Source: Campylorhamphus procurvoides (Eukaryota; Chordata; Aves; Passeriformes; Dendrocolaptidae). Taken from it: 64,000 nt of DNA. This document shows, one piece after another, positions 9,673 to 24,475 of this stretch. The translations under genes and the position numbers were made by a program. How positions within the stretch are numbered: the stretch's first letter is position 1; every line of letters begins with the position of its first letter. The DNA lies in NCBI GenBank assembly GCA_013396655.1, contig WBMV01001918.1, forward strand, positions 186,001 through 250,000, given 5' to 3'. The notes below the pieces were generated by a model. The model was not told where the DNA came from, did not search any database, and saw only the letters and a list, made by a program, of their open reading frames with translations.

Positions 9673-12600
9673 ACCAACTTCAAAACCATTAATGCAAACT
9701 TTTGATACCTTTTAGACAGCAAGCTCTTGTCATAATTCAGTTTTTAGTGAATTGATTTTTAGTGATTTAAAGAAAACTGCTATTTCTCAATGAAGTATTA
9801 ACCTTTATTTTCCTGTTAGATTTTGAAAATTTCAAGCATAAATGTAGATTGAATTGTCTTTCACAGACAAATATCATTCTATTTTCAAAGTGCCTCAAAT
9901 TTGGAGGAATCAAGCCAGGTATTGAAGCTGACTGTCTAGTAAAATGAAGTAGTTGTGTGTGTCACTAAGTCATGATGTTTTGCAGGAAGTTTCTTCTAGC
10001 AGGGCTCCATTTGTACAATGTTACTTGTTGAACTACCTTTTTCCTGTCAAGGATGGCAGCATGCTCTCAGTCATTGGTTGCAGAGTTCATCAGAAGTACA
10101 GGAGACACATGAGCTCTTCTAAGAGTTAGGGGTGGTTTATAGTTTTACTGATGTCTGTAGCAACACCACTTATGTGCAAAGATCTGAATATACTTGCTAC
10201 TGTTTACTGTAGAATGACAATTTCTCATTTCAGTTAAAAGTTATCAATATTTCATAGGAAAGTGCAGGTTTCTACATAAAACTGTAATATTCATATAGCT
10301 ATTATTCTTCCAGTTAATAAATACTCATCTCTCTAATTCTCATTTTAATACAAATATGGAACTCTCACTAGATGCCAGTGGAAGAATGGGGAATGGAAAG
10401 ATATCCTATTCTTTGGGGCTAATGAAATTATTTTTTTCCCATGGCACACTGCAGTAGCCATGGAAGAAGTTGTGTTGCTGTTAAAATGTAATTGTTTCTG
10501 ATCACAGAAAAAATTCAGTGCCATAATAAGTAGTTGGAAATACATAAAACATGGAATTTGAGTAGGTAGGTCTATAATCACTATACATAGTTGTTGTATT
10601 TGCAGTGCATTGCAGTAAAAACACCTTCCTGGTTTTATTTTTATTTATATATTCATATTTTACATATCTCTTGTATATATATAGGAAGAGATCAAAAGAC
10701 TGATTTTCTTAGTTTTCTTGCAGTATTTATTTTGCTGTGTAGTGGTTGTGATAGTTATAGATATATTATGTTTATATTAGTGCTGTGACTGCACGGGTGT
10801 ATTCCTGCTCTGCATCCAAAATGCATCCTGTGCTTTTTGAGCTGATGTTATTCTCTCCAAGGATCTGTCAGGCAAAAAATGTTTTTGCTAGCTAAGTCAA
10901 ATACATGTGAATTTCTATCATGATTATAAGCTTTGTGTTTAGATTGTTTCTGGACTTTCATAAGCTCTTGAAATCTTGAGAGCGGTCTGATTGCATGTGT
11001 AATGGTAAATTACACTTGCACCAAGGTTACGTTTGAATTTAGTAACCTTGAATTTGAATTTAGTAGAGTGTATAAAATAAATGTACCTATATGTATCTTT
11101 TTTGTCTCTTCACTATTATACAAATTATATCTCCTCTTGTCTGCCAGAGGTTAGAGAATGTCACAGTGAAATGTCAGTGCCAGAAAGGACATGAGAAATA
11201 ATCTGTTCTAGATGTTTCCAGCTCTTTAGGCAGGCTAATAAATAATGTACAAGAAGTAAACTTTTAAACTAACCATTGTCTCCATCCTGTTGAATTTGAA
11301 GTCATATCTTAATGGTTAACATGCAGATGAAGATTTACAGCCATTTCATGTAAGTTACATATGTGGAGGTTGATTTTTCATATCTCCCAATTCCCCAAGT
11401 CCATGACATTACAATTACAGGTCCTTTTGTCTAGCAGTTTACCCCATGGCTTTACTTTCTGATAGGGATACATACGACCACAGGTGAAGAAATTCTAACA
11501 GACTAGCTCAGTTGTCAAAAATGTAATTACTGAGATCAATCTGGAAAAGAGAATACTCTTGGAAGCATACAGAAAGGCTTGACTAATATGGTGATTCTAT
11601 AATAAGCCACTGTTACCTGCTTTATACACCTTGTGCACTCTTCACTACAGCTCTTTGTAAAGTCATTCTCCTTGGAGAGTCAGAATGTTAGTCACCAAGA
11701 CTAACAGTGTTCATTGAAGGGTCTTGCTGATTATTTATATTCCAGAATTTAGCTGTCTCAAACCTTTATGTTATTGGGCACATTTTAGGTAAGGAAATGT
11801 TGTATTAATGGTTTAGGATGATTCTTTTTAAAATTTGTCCAAAGTCACCAGCCCAATGACTGGTGTTGCCAATGCTGTACCTAGAGTTAGAGAAACTTAG
11901 AAGTTAAGTTTTCGATGTTCTAGATTCTGCATTTCCTCAAATAAACAATATTTTACATATTTCTGTTAAACTTCATAAACTCATTGCCTTCACTGGGGGT
12001 TTTGTTTGAATGACTTAAAGTTTTCATTTCATTTCTTCTTTCTGTGCTTCAGTAATTCACAGTAGAAGAAAAATTGCTACCAACACATAATTTTTTATCA
12101 TTTTCATGCTGATATAACTGTGATATATTACTAGCTGTTATTTTCCAGATATTCAAAGATATTCATAAATAGCTTATGAACCATAGATTGATCTTCCCGG
12201 TATATGACTTTGGATTAGAACAATTAGAGAATTTGATATTCTCTTCTGCTTTTTAATATTTATTTCCTGTTAAATAAAGGAAGTGAATATCAACAATGTT
12301 AAATTAATGTTTCAATTCCAGACCAGCTTTATTATATCACATAGAGCACTGTTATGTGTAGAGGCTGATCAAGAATGTGTTATGTACTTGTGTTTATGTG
12401 TCTTAAAGCACTTAAATGCAATGGAAAAGAAGAGAGTATATACAGAGAGCCTTTGCCATAAATTAATGTGATTTTATGTGTTTAAAATAGACCTTTAACA
12501 TACTTAGCAGTTACATTTTTGTTTTAATTCAGTAATTAATATGGTATGTTTGAGGCAGAAGAACTTTGTGTGAGTATGCCAAAGGAGGTGGGTTTTTTTC

Positions 12601-14263
12601 AGATTAATCCACTGTGTGAACTGAAATGTCTGCTAAACTGGGCCTAATTTCCATCAGCTTCTTGACCAGACATTTCTGTTCTTGTAGTTCACAAAAACAG
12701 TTGGACAACTGAACTATCAGTAAAAGGAGACTCTTCAATGTGAGTCAACAAATTATATTATGCGACAAACTTCAATCTTTAATAGTGATTGTGAATAATT
12801 TGTGCTACCATCTGTCCATTTGAAATTCTTCTAGCCTTTTCAGTCATTATACAATAAGCAGTGCTGTATTTAATATTACTATTTGATACACATTTAATTT
12901 CTGTAGTGCTGCATGGTCCTTGGGGAGCTTTACTATAGTGCTACATGAGAGAGACAAAGTATTGATCAGTTAACATTTCAGCTACATTTATGTGTGTTGC
13001 AAAATTAATGAAAATGCCAGACAAAAATGTCAGAGTGGATGAAAAGGTAGAATTTAAATTTGGTAGTTTAATGGAAAGTTTAAGATGTGCATTATCAAAA
13101 ATGTCCCCTTGCCTTTAAAGTACAAATCACAACTGAGTAACTTAAATGAACCATGTATTTTATTTGGAGGAACACTAAACATGAAATATGAGGGAATATA
13201 ATCTTCAAAGTGTTTGGTATCCCAAAATGGCCTCAGTAAAGTACTTTAATTGCCTGCTTGAACATTTAGCTCTTGCTTATAAAATAAATGTTTTTCCTTT
13301 CTCACTTGGAAGCAGAGTACACTCACCCAATCACACACATATGTCCTCAAATTATACCTGATTCTTTCTATACATGTACATAGAAAGATATGCACGCACA
13401 TAGGAAATACTCTCTTAGCCTTTAAAATATTGGTAAAATTACTTTCCCTGCATCCAAGTAATTTGTCAAGTCTAACTCACCTTGACTTTGTCTTCTAACG
13501 TTACAGAATTCATGTGTGAAAATGACATAGTACTGTTCCTAGCCTTTGTTCAAGCTTTTGTTTTCTTGCGCATACACCATTTAGTTGTGCTAATTAATTA
13601 AAAAGGAAAAAGGATTCAAAAGAGATGGTTCCTAGCAGGAAATGAGGCAATAAAGCAGTTCTGTCAACTTGTTTAGCCATTCCCTATTAGAACGGGAAAT
13701 GATCACTACTGCATATTTTGGAAGCCACATTCACTCAAAGCTGAAAGACAAAGATCATGTTTTGGGAGAGACTTCATATGACATTGTCAGGAGCTGGAAT
13801 AACTTGTGCTAGTTATTACATATTTTTCCTTTTTTTCACATTGTAATTGTAGGAGAATCAGAATTTTCAGATACATTTAAAAACTTGTTGATACCCTTAT
13901 TGAGGGTATAACATATAAACAACTTAAAATTGCTTTTTACTAAACCTGGGTGAAAGGTATCATCAAATTTTCTTTGCCACCTCTTGTCTAGAATTTGAAA
14001 TTGGAATAAGTGGTGGTAAAGTAGTTGCAAAAGCTTCTTACATTTCAAAAAAGCCTTTCCAAAATTTTCTGTTGCTGTCAAAACTGCCTGTTCTCACAAG
14101 AGAGATTTGCAGAGGTAAAGTGACATGGCAGCAGCAAGGCCAGGTACAAGATTCATTTCTGATGCACATTGCACGTATGTGCAAGAGTCTTTCAGCTTTT
14201 TGTCAGCTGTATCTTCAGCAACAGGAAAGAGAAAGAAGTGGACCAAACTACTGAGGAGTTTTG

Positions 14264-14301
14264 TTTGGGTTTTTTTGTTTGTTTGTTTGATTTTTTTTCC
14301 A
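14264..14301. repeat. G/T-rich tract with (TTTG)n
   Basis: A short TTTGGG/TTTG low-complexity stretch, the same type as the tracts at 25283-25500 and 51279-51332. Confidence 0.75.
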
Positions 14302-17020
14302 AAGTAAAGCAGACAAAAAGAAAACTTCTCTAAGTTCTGTTTCCTATTTCCTAATTTTCTAGACCAGCATAACTGATGTTGAACCTCTCCAAAATTACAG
14401 GGAATTTGAGCTTTCTGCAATGCTTAGATATATTGTGTGCCAGGTTTTAGAAGGTGGTATAGAAAAGAAAAAACAGTAAATAGTGGAACCTGATATATAT
14501 GACCATAGAGATCCATTAAATATTCATACTGAAAGAACCTACCAACACCAGCTGTGATTAAAACATCCCTCTTTTATGTAATTATAATAAATGAGGAATG
14601 ATGCCGGTATGGAAACACTGGTGTCTATCAGTCCATATTTTGTGTTTGTCACGTTATGTGTTTGCAAATCTGACACAAAGAAAGACTTGGAAATATTTAT
14701 ATATGCAAAAAGCTTCTTTTAGTATTTGATTTTCTTTTTAAAAGAAACTTTCATTTGACTTTGTTCACAGAGTGAATGCATACTTGCTAGCCAGTTTAGC
14801 AGTAAGATTCATTACCTGCACAGACCTGGTGCTATTTTCAGTAATATAGAGCTGTGCTGCTCAGCTGCTCTTCCAATATGTGTCTGTCTTAGTTTCTCTG
14901 TCATTTCTGCCATCACCATTCAGGTGAGTTGGGGTGGCCACCCAAGGGTGTCTAAAATGGCACTAGCTCCACCTTTAGGCATTTTAATTGCTTCCTTAGG
15001 TGTTTAGTTTAGCTGCATACATATTTTAGGTACCTAAGTAGATTCCATTCTGAGTTTCCTCGTAATCTTATGGTGTTAAATCTCAAAAATACCTATGCAG
15101 TGTGGGAAATTACTTTCCTCAGTTTGTGATTTCTGAAACAAGAAATAGCAGAATGGAGCAATAGTCTCTCAAGTCTTGGACTTTTCCCTTCATTACCAGA
15201 CCAATCTTCCCACCTATTATCCTTAGAAAATAGGTATTTTTAGTATTCTGAAAGGATTTCGTTATCCGCAAAAATGTGGTTGATGAAAAACTGTAGAAAT
15301 TGACAAAAGCTATTAGTTACTCTCCTGTATTTAGAGTTACCTAAAAAGTTCTCAAAACAGTTTTAGACTTCCTATTAAGGCAGTGATGTGACTATAAATC
15401 TGAGCAGCCAATTTGTGTGAGTTGCAATCTTACTCTGGATTGTGTTTCTGACAACTCAAGCTATGTATAAGGGAATCCCCCATTGCCTGGTGTTACTGAG
15501 AAAGTTGCAGAATGGACCCATCACGGATATCTGTGTGGAGAGGGCTTGCATTGCATCATGTATTTATACTTCCACTTTCCTCTTGAGTGTTCAAAACTGT
15601 CCTGAATGAAAAACTGCACTTGATGGAATTTAGACATCAGTGATACTGATTTTGGTTAATTATTTAGTAATGGTGTTCTAAGGTAATTGTATACCCTATC
15701 ATCCTTGGGTCCTCAGAGGTGCTCTTTCATAGTTGTAGGAATCTTATCCATTTAAACTTTGACTTAAATAATTCACATAGTTGGCTTATAAGATATTTTA
15801 CTTTTTCATCATCTTTTAGTGATGACTCATATGGGAAGTAACATCCTGATGTAGCCTCAGTCACATTACTGGTAAAGCCTGTGTGCTTTCAGTCTTGCAC
15901 AGTAACTTCTTCTACTGTCATGGCAATATAAAAAGGAGCAAAAACTGCCTCAAAGATGTTGTCTAGATAGTATTTTAATATGTGAAAAAGTGTGTACAGA
16001 ATGTTAAATTTTTACCAAGTGTGTTGCATAAGTGATTTAACTTCAGCAAGAAAGGAGATTTTCAGTTGACCTTGAAGTAAAAGGCCTGTAAATGTCATAG
16101 TCATTTATGTGATAGAACCAGCATTTTTTATTTTTAGCTTATTTACATTTCAAAAGAAAAATAATAGATGTTACTATCTCCAAATCTGTTTAATACTTAG
16201 CAACAAATAAGGAGGCATGATTTAAATGCATCATTTATTTTGGATTCACTGGGAGATTGCATTTATTCCAGAATAAGTATTAATACTTATCCAGTTGAGA
16301 TAACTAATGTTGTGACCACAGTTGTTACTAAATAGAAGAAAGATAAATAATAACTGTAAGCCAAATGACTGAGTAGACTTACAACTGCATTTCCATAAAT
16401 GACATTTGCACAATTACTGTAGCTTTGAAGCTACAAAAATCCAACTGCTTTCCACGGATACAAGTACTCTATGAAGAATCCACTAACTTTCAAAAGCAAA
16501 AAATTGACATAAATTAGTCTTGTTTATTTGAGATTGACCTCTGCTCTCACAGCTGTTATTAGCACTGCAAAGTATTCTGTTAAAAATTGTATTATGTAGT
16601 TTGAACTTCTTGGACAATTAGTGTGCAACACTGGCTGAATAAGAGACATGATTTTCATCCTACAGTTGGATAATAGCTGTGATTAGATGTGCCAGTACTT
16701 ATTGACTGGCCTCTATAAGCAGACACTGCTCATTAATGAATGGAGATAGACACTTCTTAACCCCAGTAAAATAATAAAAAGTTATTAAAGAATTGTGCTC
16801 AAAAATGAATAAAATTAATTCTGTTTTGATGTACAGAATACATGTTTTGCATTCATCACTACGGAAAGTGGCTCTGTATACTTGGGAAAGTTATGATTAA
16901 AACAAAATCAAGCTTACATTGATGCATATCTGTGATTCTCTGCACTCAGTATGTCTCTTTTATATTATAACCTGAGGGATAAACATGTTGAGTTGAAGGT
17001 AAATATCTACTTTAATAGTA

Positions 17021-17450
17021 CCCTTGTGTCCAGCCAGGAAAGAGTTAATTTTTGCAGTAGCCAGGAGGGAGCATGACTAGAACCCAGCAGTTATTCTATA
17101 TAACCTCATATCATTGATGGAGGTGAGGAGAAAGGAGTATCTTCCAGGGAGGAGTCCCTTCTGAGTCATTGTAGTGTGACAGAGGGAGTGGTTGGGTATT
17201 GCTGTTTCCGATGCATCATTCACCTCTTTCTTGTACTCTCTGTCCTTAGTATTGCTGCTGTCACAGTTTGTTTTCTTATCTAGTTACTATTTCTGTCTCA
17301 ACCTGTGATCTTCACCTTTTGTGCCTCCAGTTTTCTTCTCCTTCAGGGGAAGTAAGAGCGAGAAGAGAGAAGAAGCAGTCAAGCAGTGCATGGTTTGGAG
17401 TGTCTCAGTGGGAGCACTAAATTGGGGAGTGTCATCCCTAAACCATGACA
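17021..17450 (+). repeat. Solo LTR (ERVL-like avian family)
   Basis: The 5' part reads TGTGTCCAGCCAGG and continues GAGTTAATTTTTGCAGTAGC, and the end is CTAAACCATGACA. I recognise this pattern as a common bird LTR family. AGTA lies just before (17017-17020) and just after (17451-17454), a possible remnant of the target duplication. No internal retroviral sequence is joined. Its exact left edge is uncertain by a few bases because the first bases have diverged. Confidence 0.65.
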
Positions 17451-19105
17451 AGTAATAAGGAGAATGACAGGCTGGTTTTGGAAGTTGAGTGCATTTTTTA
17501 AAAAAATGTTATTTGTTTAAGGTTCAGGCACAGTGTATTTTCTGCCAGGCATAAGAAATTCATTAGGATTTGGTATTTCCTTACATTTCTCCTCAGTTTT
17601 TAAATATACTAGTGCATGGTGTCTGTTTAGCTTGAGATGCTCTTTCCTGGGCTACTCTTCTCTTGATAAAGTCAGCTTGTATGATTCTGTTCTTGCTCTG
17701 TTTCTTTCTGGTGCCCATTTAAAAGGCAAAGAAATGTCTTCCTTATCTCAGACCAGAAGGCACAGGTGCACATATTTCAATTTTCCAATGACAAATTTTC
17801 CATTTTTAAGAAAAATGAATTCTTTATTAATTTAATAATTAAACCCAGCTAATTCCTTTGAAGATGGATGACCAATACTGTAAGGGATACTGTTAATGTT
17901 TGTTTAAACCTGTTTTTCTTATAAAAGTAACTTTTTTTTTGTATACAGTATTTTATTTGTTGTTTGATCTAGAAGAAAAGGTAATGCCAGCAGATACTTA
18001 TTCTTTTAACATGACTTAAATTTAGAAGTGGGTATTTTTAATATTTGCTGCCATATTATTACTTGATTAAAGAACCTGTGTTAGTAGAGGGATTCTGAGT
18101 TAATAAGAACATCATAGTATTAATATATAAAATACAATATAATTTTTCCAAGACAGTGATTACAAGCATAAGACAATAACATTAACGGCACTTAATGCTT
18201 ATTCTTTAAATGTTCTTGATTTTCATTAGTTAGGAATAGTATCACAGTATTGTAGCAAGCAAACATGTATTGGAGTTATTTTACAGTAGAGGTAACTAAT
18301 GCCTTGTTTGAGCTTTGTTTCTACATTATATCACTGTCTTCATGGCATTACAGCTTCACATTAATCTGAATAGTGCTTTTAATACTGAATATTAGGCTTC
18401 TTTAACACAACTCCAGTGAAACACATTAAAGAAGTTATTTCTTTACCACAGTCTATTCGCTGAAGCATTTGGAAAATAACTTTACTGTGCTGGTAGGCCT
18501 TTATGATGTATTCTTTTCACATTCAAGAATCACTTTGGGTGTGATTTATGGGGATTTAACCTTTTAAGACACTTCAGCTTTGCACAAGGAGTGCTTCAAG
18601 TTTTTATTAGCTACCTTGATTCCATCAGTATGAGCAAGATACATCTCTATAAATTACTGATTATCTGGAGCATATTTCTTTGCATGTTCAGAGTGGAGAG
18701 CTCTATCAGCCATATCCAATGAATGGTGAACCAGTCTGGAGTTACCCACCACAGTCTGGCCTCCTGACCCAGATCAGGCACCCTCTTGCCTCTCCACCAG
18801 AGCACCTGCAAACTGAGCCATGACCCATTGTGCCCTGCAAGAACAGCTCCATTGTCGTATTTTCTGAGGGAAAATTATTCCAGTTCTACTTCTGAATTAA
18901 AAGCAAGGCTGTTATTACTGAAAGGATGTTAGGCCTCACTGCTTTTTTGAGAAAACAAATTTGCTGTAACTTTATCTGTAATTTAGTCCTGCTTGGGTGC
19001 AAACAGGGTCTACATTGTATAGAATATGAGGCAGAAGGAAGGGTTTGTTAAAGCCATTAAAAGGCTGGGTAACCATCAGCCTTATCAAAGTCATGGGTTA
19101 TGTAA

Positions 19106-19210
19106 AGAAACCAAACACCAAAAAAACCACACCCCAAAACTCAACCCACCCTCCCCCCTCAATAAACAACAACTGAAACCAACTCCTCCAACAAAAAACA
19201 TTCTCTACAG
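19106..19210. repeat. A/C-rich strand-asymmetric tract
   Basis: About 100 bases almost without G or T on the + strand (CCAAACACC, CACCCTCCCCCCTC and similar). A 69-codon open frame through it is a composition artefact. Confidence 0.7.
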
Positions 19211-19974
19211 CTTTACCATTAACCATCTATTTTGAATTTGCTTCAATGGTAGTATTAAAGAAGTAAGCTTTCTATCTATTTGGAGAATATGGCAATATTG
19301 CAGATTTCCCGAAAGTCAACATATAAAATTTGCCTTGACCAACCGCTTAGCCAGAGAATGGTTATGGCAAAGGCTATTCAGATCTTTTTATGAAAAGGTT
19401 TTTTTGGTTTCTCATTGTAAATGTAGAGAACTTTGCTGCTCTCAAGTTTCACCTTCTTGAAGAACATGATTCAAAATGCTTAAATACCATTTCTCTTTTG
19501 TTGGTTGAAACTTGATGGTCAGTATTTAATAAAAAAAAAATATTGCTTAGAACCTTTGTCCTCTATGCATAGGAAAACTTAGCTGTTGGAAATTATAATG
19601 TTGAGGCTAGTCCAAATCACTTGAATTTTTATTCTGAGGTTCGTTTTTACAACTATGTGCATGTTTGCTGCCTTACATTGTGATTAGGCAGAAAATGTGC
19701 AAACTACTTTCTACATATTCTTGCTCTCTCTTCTTTTCTTTTTTTTTTAATTTTGTTTTTATTTTTTTTAATGGAAAAAAAATCCAATCTGGTTGTAGAA
19801 GTTTGATCTTGCTGATTAGCAGTGGTAAAGAACTTAATGTGGTTTCTAATTATTTGACAGCTGTCATTAGTGAGTGACAATGTAGCTAATCCTCCCTGAC
19901 ACATAAGCCTGCTCCTCGATTCTCCCAAAAGCAGCAGCAGCCACCTTCAGGCACACTCTTGGCTGAAGCTGGGA

Positions 19975-20060
19975 GCAGAGAGTGCGTATCTGACCTGGGA
20001 TCTGAACCTGGGAATCTCTGGTTAGTATGCTTCATTGCCTCCGGATCACAGCTCTCACCC
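19975..20060 (-). repeat. Possible old tRNA-derived SINE scrap (MIR-like)
   Basis: Read on the minus strand, a stretch contains CCAGGTTCAGATCCCAGG, close to a pol III B-box with its flanks, preceded by GCATACTAACCAGAG in the position of an A-box arm. No full tRNA cloverleaf is present. It may equally be chance. Confidence 0.3.
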
Positions 20061-23000
20061 TTCTCCTCCTTTACTTATAATGTCTAATATGCCTAATTTA
20101 AATTAAATTATTTTAATTAAATCATTCCACTCTTTCTCACAGTTCATGATAGTTAGAAGCTGTAGTTAGCAGTGTTATAAATCAGGTGTCTCCCCTTGAC
20201 TGGGTCAAAGTTAGTGAGATTCTGGCATAGGCAGAGTAAAAAGGGTATGTAAAAAAAGTCAGCACTTAAACTGGTACTGAAAGATACAGCAGTTACTTTT
20301 ATAAACATCAGTAGCATTCCTGCTTGTATTTTTCTCTCAGCATTGTCCACAAGCACTGGGTTCTCTGTTTGCGGGGAAGGCAAAAGGCTGAGCAGGAAGT
20401 TTGTGATTTCTGGATGGAAATAAAACTCATCTTGGTTTATCTCTGGTTTGAGTAATCCTCTCATTTGCTAGTCAGGGAGTGTAGTGAATTCTCATCTGCA
20501 TCACCAGCCAGAGTTTTTCTTAGATAACCCCCCGACAGTTGATGACACTGCACTGTTGTACTCTGAGGCTTGTATTTGTTGTATTTTCTGCAGACATCCA
20601 TTCTTTCTCATGTTATTTCTATTAAAAATCGAAAATATTACCCTCCCCCAAGTTACAGAGAGGAAAGTAAACTCCAAACCCTGAAGAATTCTAATGCAGG
20701 AGGAGTGCTTTAAAACAAGGCTCGAAAATGTGGTTATTGACTAATTCAATTCTGTTATCTGCCCTGCAATGACAAAGATGGCACTTCTTCAAGACCATTT
20801 TAAGGTCTTGGAAGGTAGAACCAACATCCCCACTTACCTCTGAAGTACAGGACTATCTGTTTGCTCTGTGTTGTGTCTCATCTCTGCTTAGTTTTGATTT
20901 TTAGAACTGATAGTCAAATATAAAATATAAATTATTAAAAAATAATGGATTATTTCTGGAGCACTTTCAGTGTTTACTTTTATGATAGTTGCATTTTTTT
21001 AAAGTTAATACAATTTAAAAGTAATTTTAAGTTTCCCAACATGAAGGAAGGAAACAAGATATTGGATTTGTAAGAATAAGCTTTATTAGTTAATGACAAG
21101 TAATCTGTCTTTTTGCATTAGAACAGCATTCTACCTCAGATTATTTTTCATAATTGATAATTTGTGAGTCTGATATGTTATTTATTCCTTTATGGATTTC
21201 TAAATAGTGAAAAATTGCAAATGTCATCAAGATTTCATAAAGGAAATGTTTATTATATTTTTTTCAGTTTTGATTGGTGTTTTGAAGAACTTTGTGAACA
21301 TATCAGAGAAAACTAAAAAGAAAAAAAAGTAATAGCCATTTTCCTGGAAGGAACTTTGTGTAAATACTGTTATAGCAATTCAAAGAAGAAATGAATTTTA
21401 GGATACGCATGAAATACTATAGCAGGGTGAAAATGATCACCCAAGTGAGTTATGTTTTATGTAATAGTAGTTAGGTTTTAAAAGTTGGAATTGCATGTAT
21501 TGTTTATACATGCAGCAAAATTAAGAATTATATTTTCATGTGACTGAATAATTTTGATTTTTTTTCCCATCAGAAATATTTTTGCAGTAGTTTTCCTTCT
21601 ATCATGAAACTAGAGTGGATTATAGACATATGCTATCCCCATTTTTTTTAAGAATTCAATATTGGTTATCAGTTAAGAAAATCTAGCAAGGGAAAAAATG
21701 TCTTTGCATCTAAAATATTAGAAAGCACCAAAATGGGATTATGTGTTGATGCATTAGTCTGTCACAGGGAAGTAATTAATAAAAGGATTTGGGCATATAA
21801 TTTAAAATTTAGTTATCGTAATGAGAAAGCTAGTAGGAACTTTTCCCTTTACTATTATTTATCCAGCTACCCATGAACATTTTATCACTACCTGCTCACA
21901 GACTTTTGATGCAATTAAAAACTGGGAGAACTGAATAAAATATGAATCAGTTCAATTAGTGGGAAAGGCAACCTGAAATAATTTACAGACAACTATATAG
22001 GAGGCATAAAGTATTTTAAAATTAATTAAATACTAATTTCACACTGAAGTTGTCCTGAATATCCTGCTACAGCTTGTGTGGTTCTCATTTCAACAGTCGT
22101 TTAAATATACTCTGAACATTTTAATTGTAATGAGACATTTCTATTAAAAACGATCAAGGATTATCTTCCTAGTTAAAATAGAATTGAGCTCATTTTATTG
22201 TGCTGTAATTATATTTTTATATGTAGAATATAATTGCACTAATGAGAATTCTTTTTTCTCCCCCCAATTTACAAAAATATATAGATAAAAGAAGAAAAAA
22301 AGAATAGCTGATAGGTTTTGGTAAAACTATTCTTGAAATTTCATCTGAAAATCATGAATAAATGAACATTTTGCAAAAACATTTGAATTTCAAATCAGCA
22401 ACAATATCAATAGGATCTTGTCCTTAAGAGATATTTTAGTTGCGGAAGAATAAAGCTAAAGAGCTGTTTTGTTGCTGAACACTTCTTTATTTCATTCTAT
22501 GGCATACGTCAATACCAGTTATTTTTTAAGGGGTTTTTATTTTAGTTTTGACCAAAGCTTATATTGCATTTTTTTTCTTTGTAATAGTGTTTCTAACCAA
22601 GCTGAAATCAGTTACTAATATACCCTTGTTATTTCAGAAAAGTGCTTTAATCTAGATTATCTATTCAACTGAGACAGTAAACTAAGTGACTTTTTCAACT
22701 CATCAAATAATTGATTTTGAATGTCATAATTGTTTGATACAAATAAAATTTTATGGACATTTACTCCCTAAAACGAATTTAGGATTTGGACAAATGAACA
22801 CAAAAAAGGCATTGTTTTATAATTCCCCCTCTAATAGCATGGCAGTAATTTTAAAATTTACACAATTATACACGTGAAACTGTGCTGTCCTTTCGTCACT
22901 ATAGATACTAGAAATACAGCCTTTCAATACAGAACTGCTGAATTATATACCTAAAAGGACAAATATTGTTAATTATTATTCTGTTTTATAATATAAAATC

Positions 23001-24399
23001 AATTTGATATTATTTACCTTTTTATTTTCAGTTTTCATATTGCTTTTGAAAGTTCCCCTCTCAAAAACAGAAAAGAAAGATGTCAGAATTTTTTTGAAAG
23101 GCAGAATGTATTACTTTTGAATTTTATGGCTTGCCTGAGTCTTAGCTGAAAATATTTGCAAGAGAATGCTTCTGCTACTGTTGTTATCATTATCTGCTGG
23201 ATATATACTGCAGTGATGTCTGCAGGGTGGTGGGCACACCTTTCTTCCTAGAAGTTAACAAACTGAGCCTATGCTTTTAAATTCATATCATTAAGTTCAA
23301 TTCAAATCACTAAGGCTGTCTCCAAGAGTAAATTTACACATATGCATAGGTATTTGCCATATCTGACCTGCCTGGGGGAGAGAAAAATGTGTGAAAGATG
23401 CACAAAAGAAAAAGCATGCCCTTAGGCTAATGCATCCTCCCAAGCATCTCTTCATTATCTCAAACATATTGGATATACTGTTGTTTTCAGGCTAAGTACC
23501 ATTGCACTGTATTGAATGAAGCATTTTTTATACAAGAGAGATAGGATAGGTACAGATTTAATACGGTGAAAATACTTTCTGTCTTTCAGCTTTCTGTATT
23601 TGCAAGACCAAGCATTAATTGTGATTTTTGAATGTGATATTTCGATAGTTATGGCCAAGTTTATTTGTCAACAAAAATATGCCTGAAATGTGTGTCAGAG
23701 AAGCATACAGCTTATTTAATGTTTGCTGATTAAAAAAGAAAGTTAGACTATTTTCATAATACAGTAAATTATTTAAATAAAAACAGAATAATGCTTACAC
23801 CATTGTAAGATTTGGAATTAAGTTATTAGAGTAAAAATATTTGATATTTTGGATTTTAAAAAGTTTTGGTAAAACGTGTTCTTTAGCCTGAAATTAACAG
23901 GTATTGAATTTAGCGAAAATACTAGTTCGGTCCTATTTCCTCATAGAAATAGGATCCTTTTTCCTGTTCCTCTGCGTGTCATTGTCCACGTAAGCCTCTA
24001 GGTAGCGCCCTTGCATCACACAAAAATCACCGCCTTTGCTGAGAGACAATTACTATTTAAGTGGAGAAATCTTTACTGGTGCAGACCTCTAAATGTAGCT
24101 AGTATTATATGTATAATTTTCAGACTTTGATGACAATATGTGATCTTAAAACAGCAGATCACTTTCATGAGAAACTTCAGAGATACATTATTCTCTCATA
24201 ATTATTTATTTTCATGTACTGTCCACATAATTCTGCATTTCTGTTTTCATTTTCTTCTCTGTTTTGCAAAATACATGACACTACTGGTCTCTTTTGTCAG
24301 CTGAGTAAGGTAAACTCTGCTAATTTAACCAAACTCTGTTCATCTGTCTCGCTCTGGACTTGATCCATAGCTTATACCAATCAGCAACTGACCGTAGAG

Positions 24400-24475
24400 T
24401 TGCTGGCTACTGACTTGGTGGTGATGGAGTTGCACCGAAACCACTGCGCTGCAGAATCAGGCCCCCCCAGGGCAA
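24400..24475. repeat. Possible ancient amniote repeat remnant, GC-richer patch
   Basis: Bases around GATGGAGTTGCACCG and CTGCAGAATCAGGCCC resemble a palindromic repeat I know from turtle and crocodile genomes (GGAGTTGCACC...CAGAATCAGGCCC). The patch, continuing to about 24540, is clearly GC-richer than the surrounding intron. The assignment is tentative. Confidence 0.35.

Larger units (their letters stand above)
9045..17020 (+). other. MCTP1: Start of the 47.3-kb MCTP1 intron; no gene or clear repeat
   Basis: About 8 kb of AT-rich unique-looking sequence. It holds a TA-rich simple repeat near 9215-9247, a C/A-only tract (listed separately) and scattered homopolymers. The longest open frame is about 108 codons (14094-14420, minus) and has no domain, signal or conserved composition. 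I see no exon with both splice signals and MCTP-like coding. Confidence 0.7.
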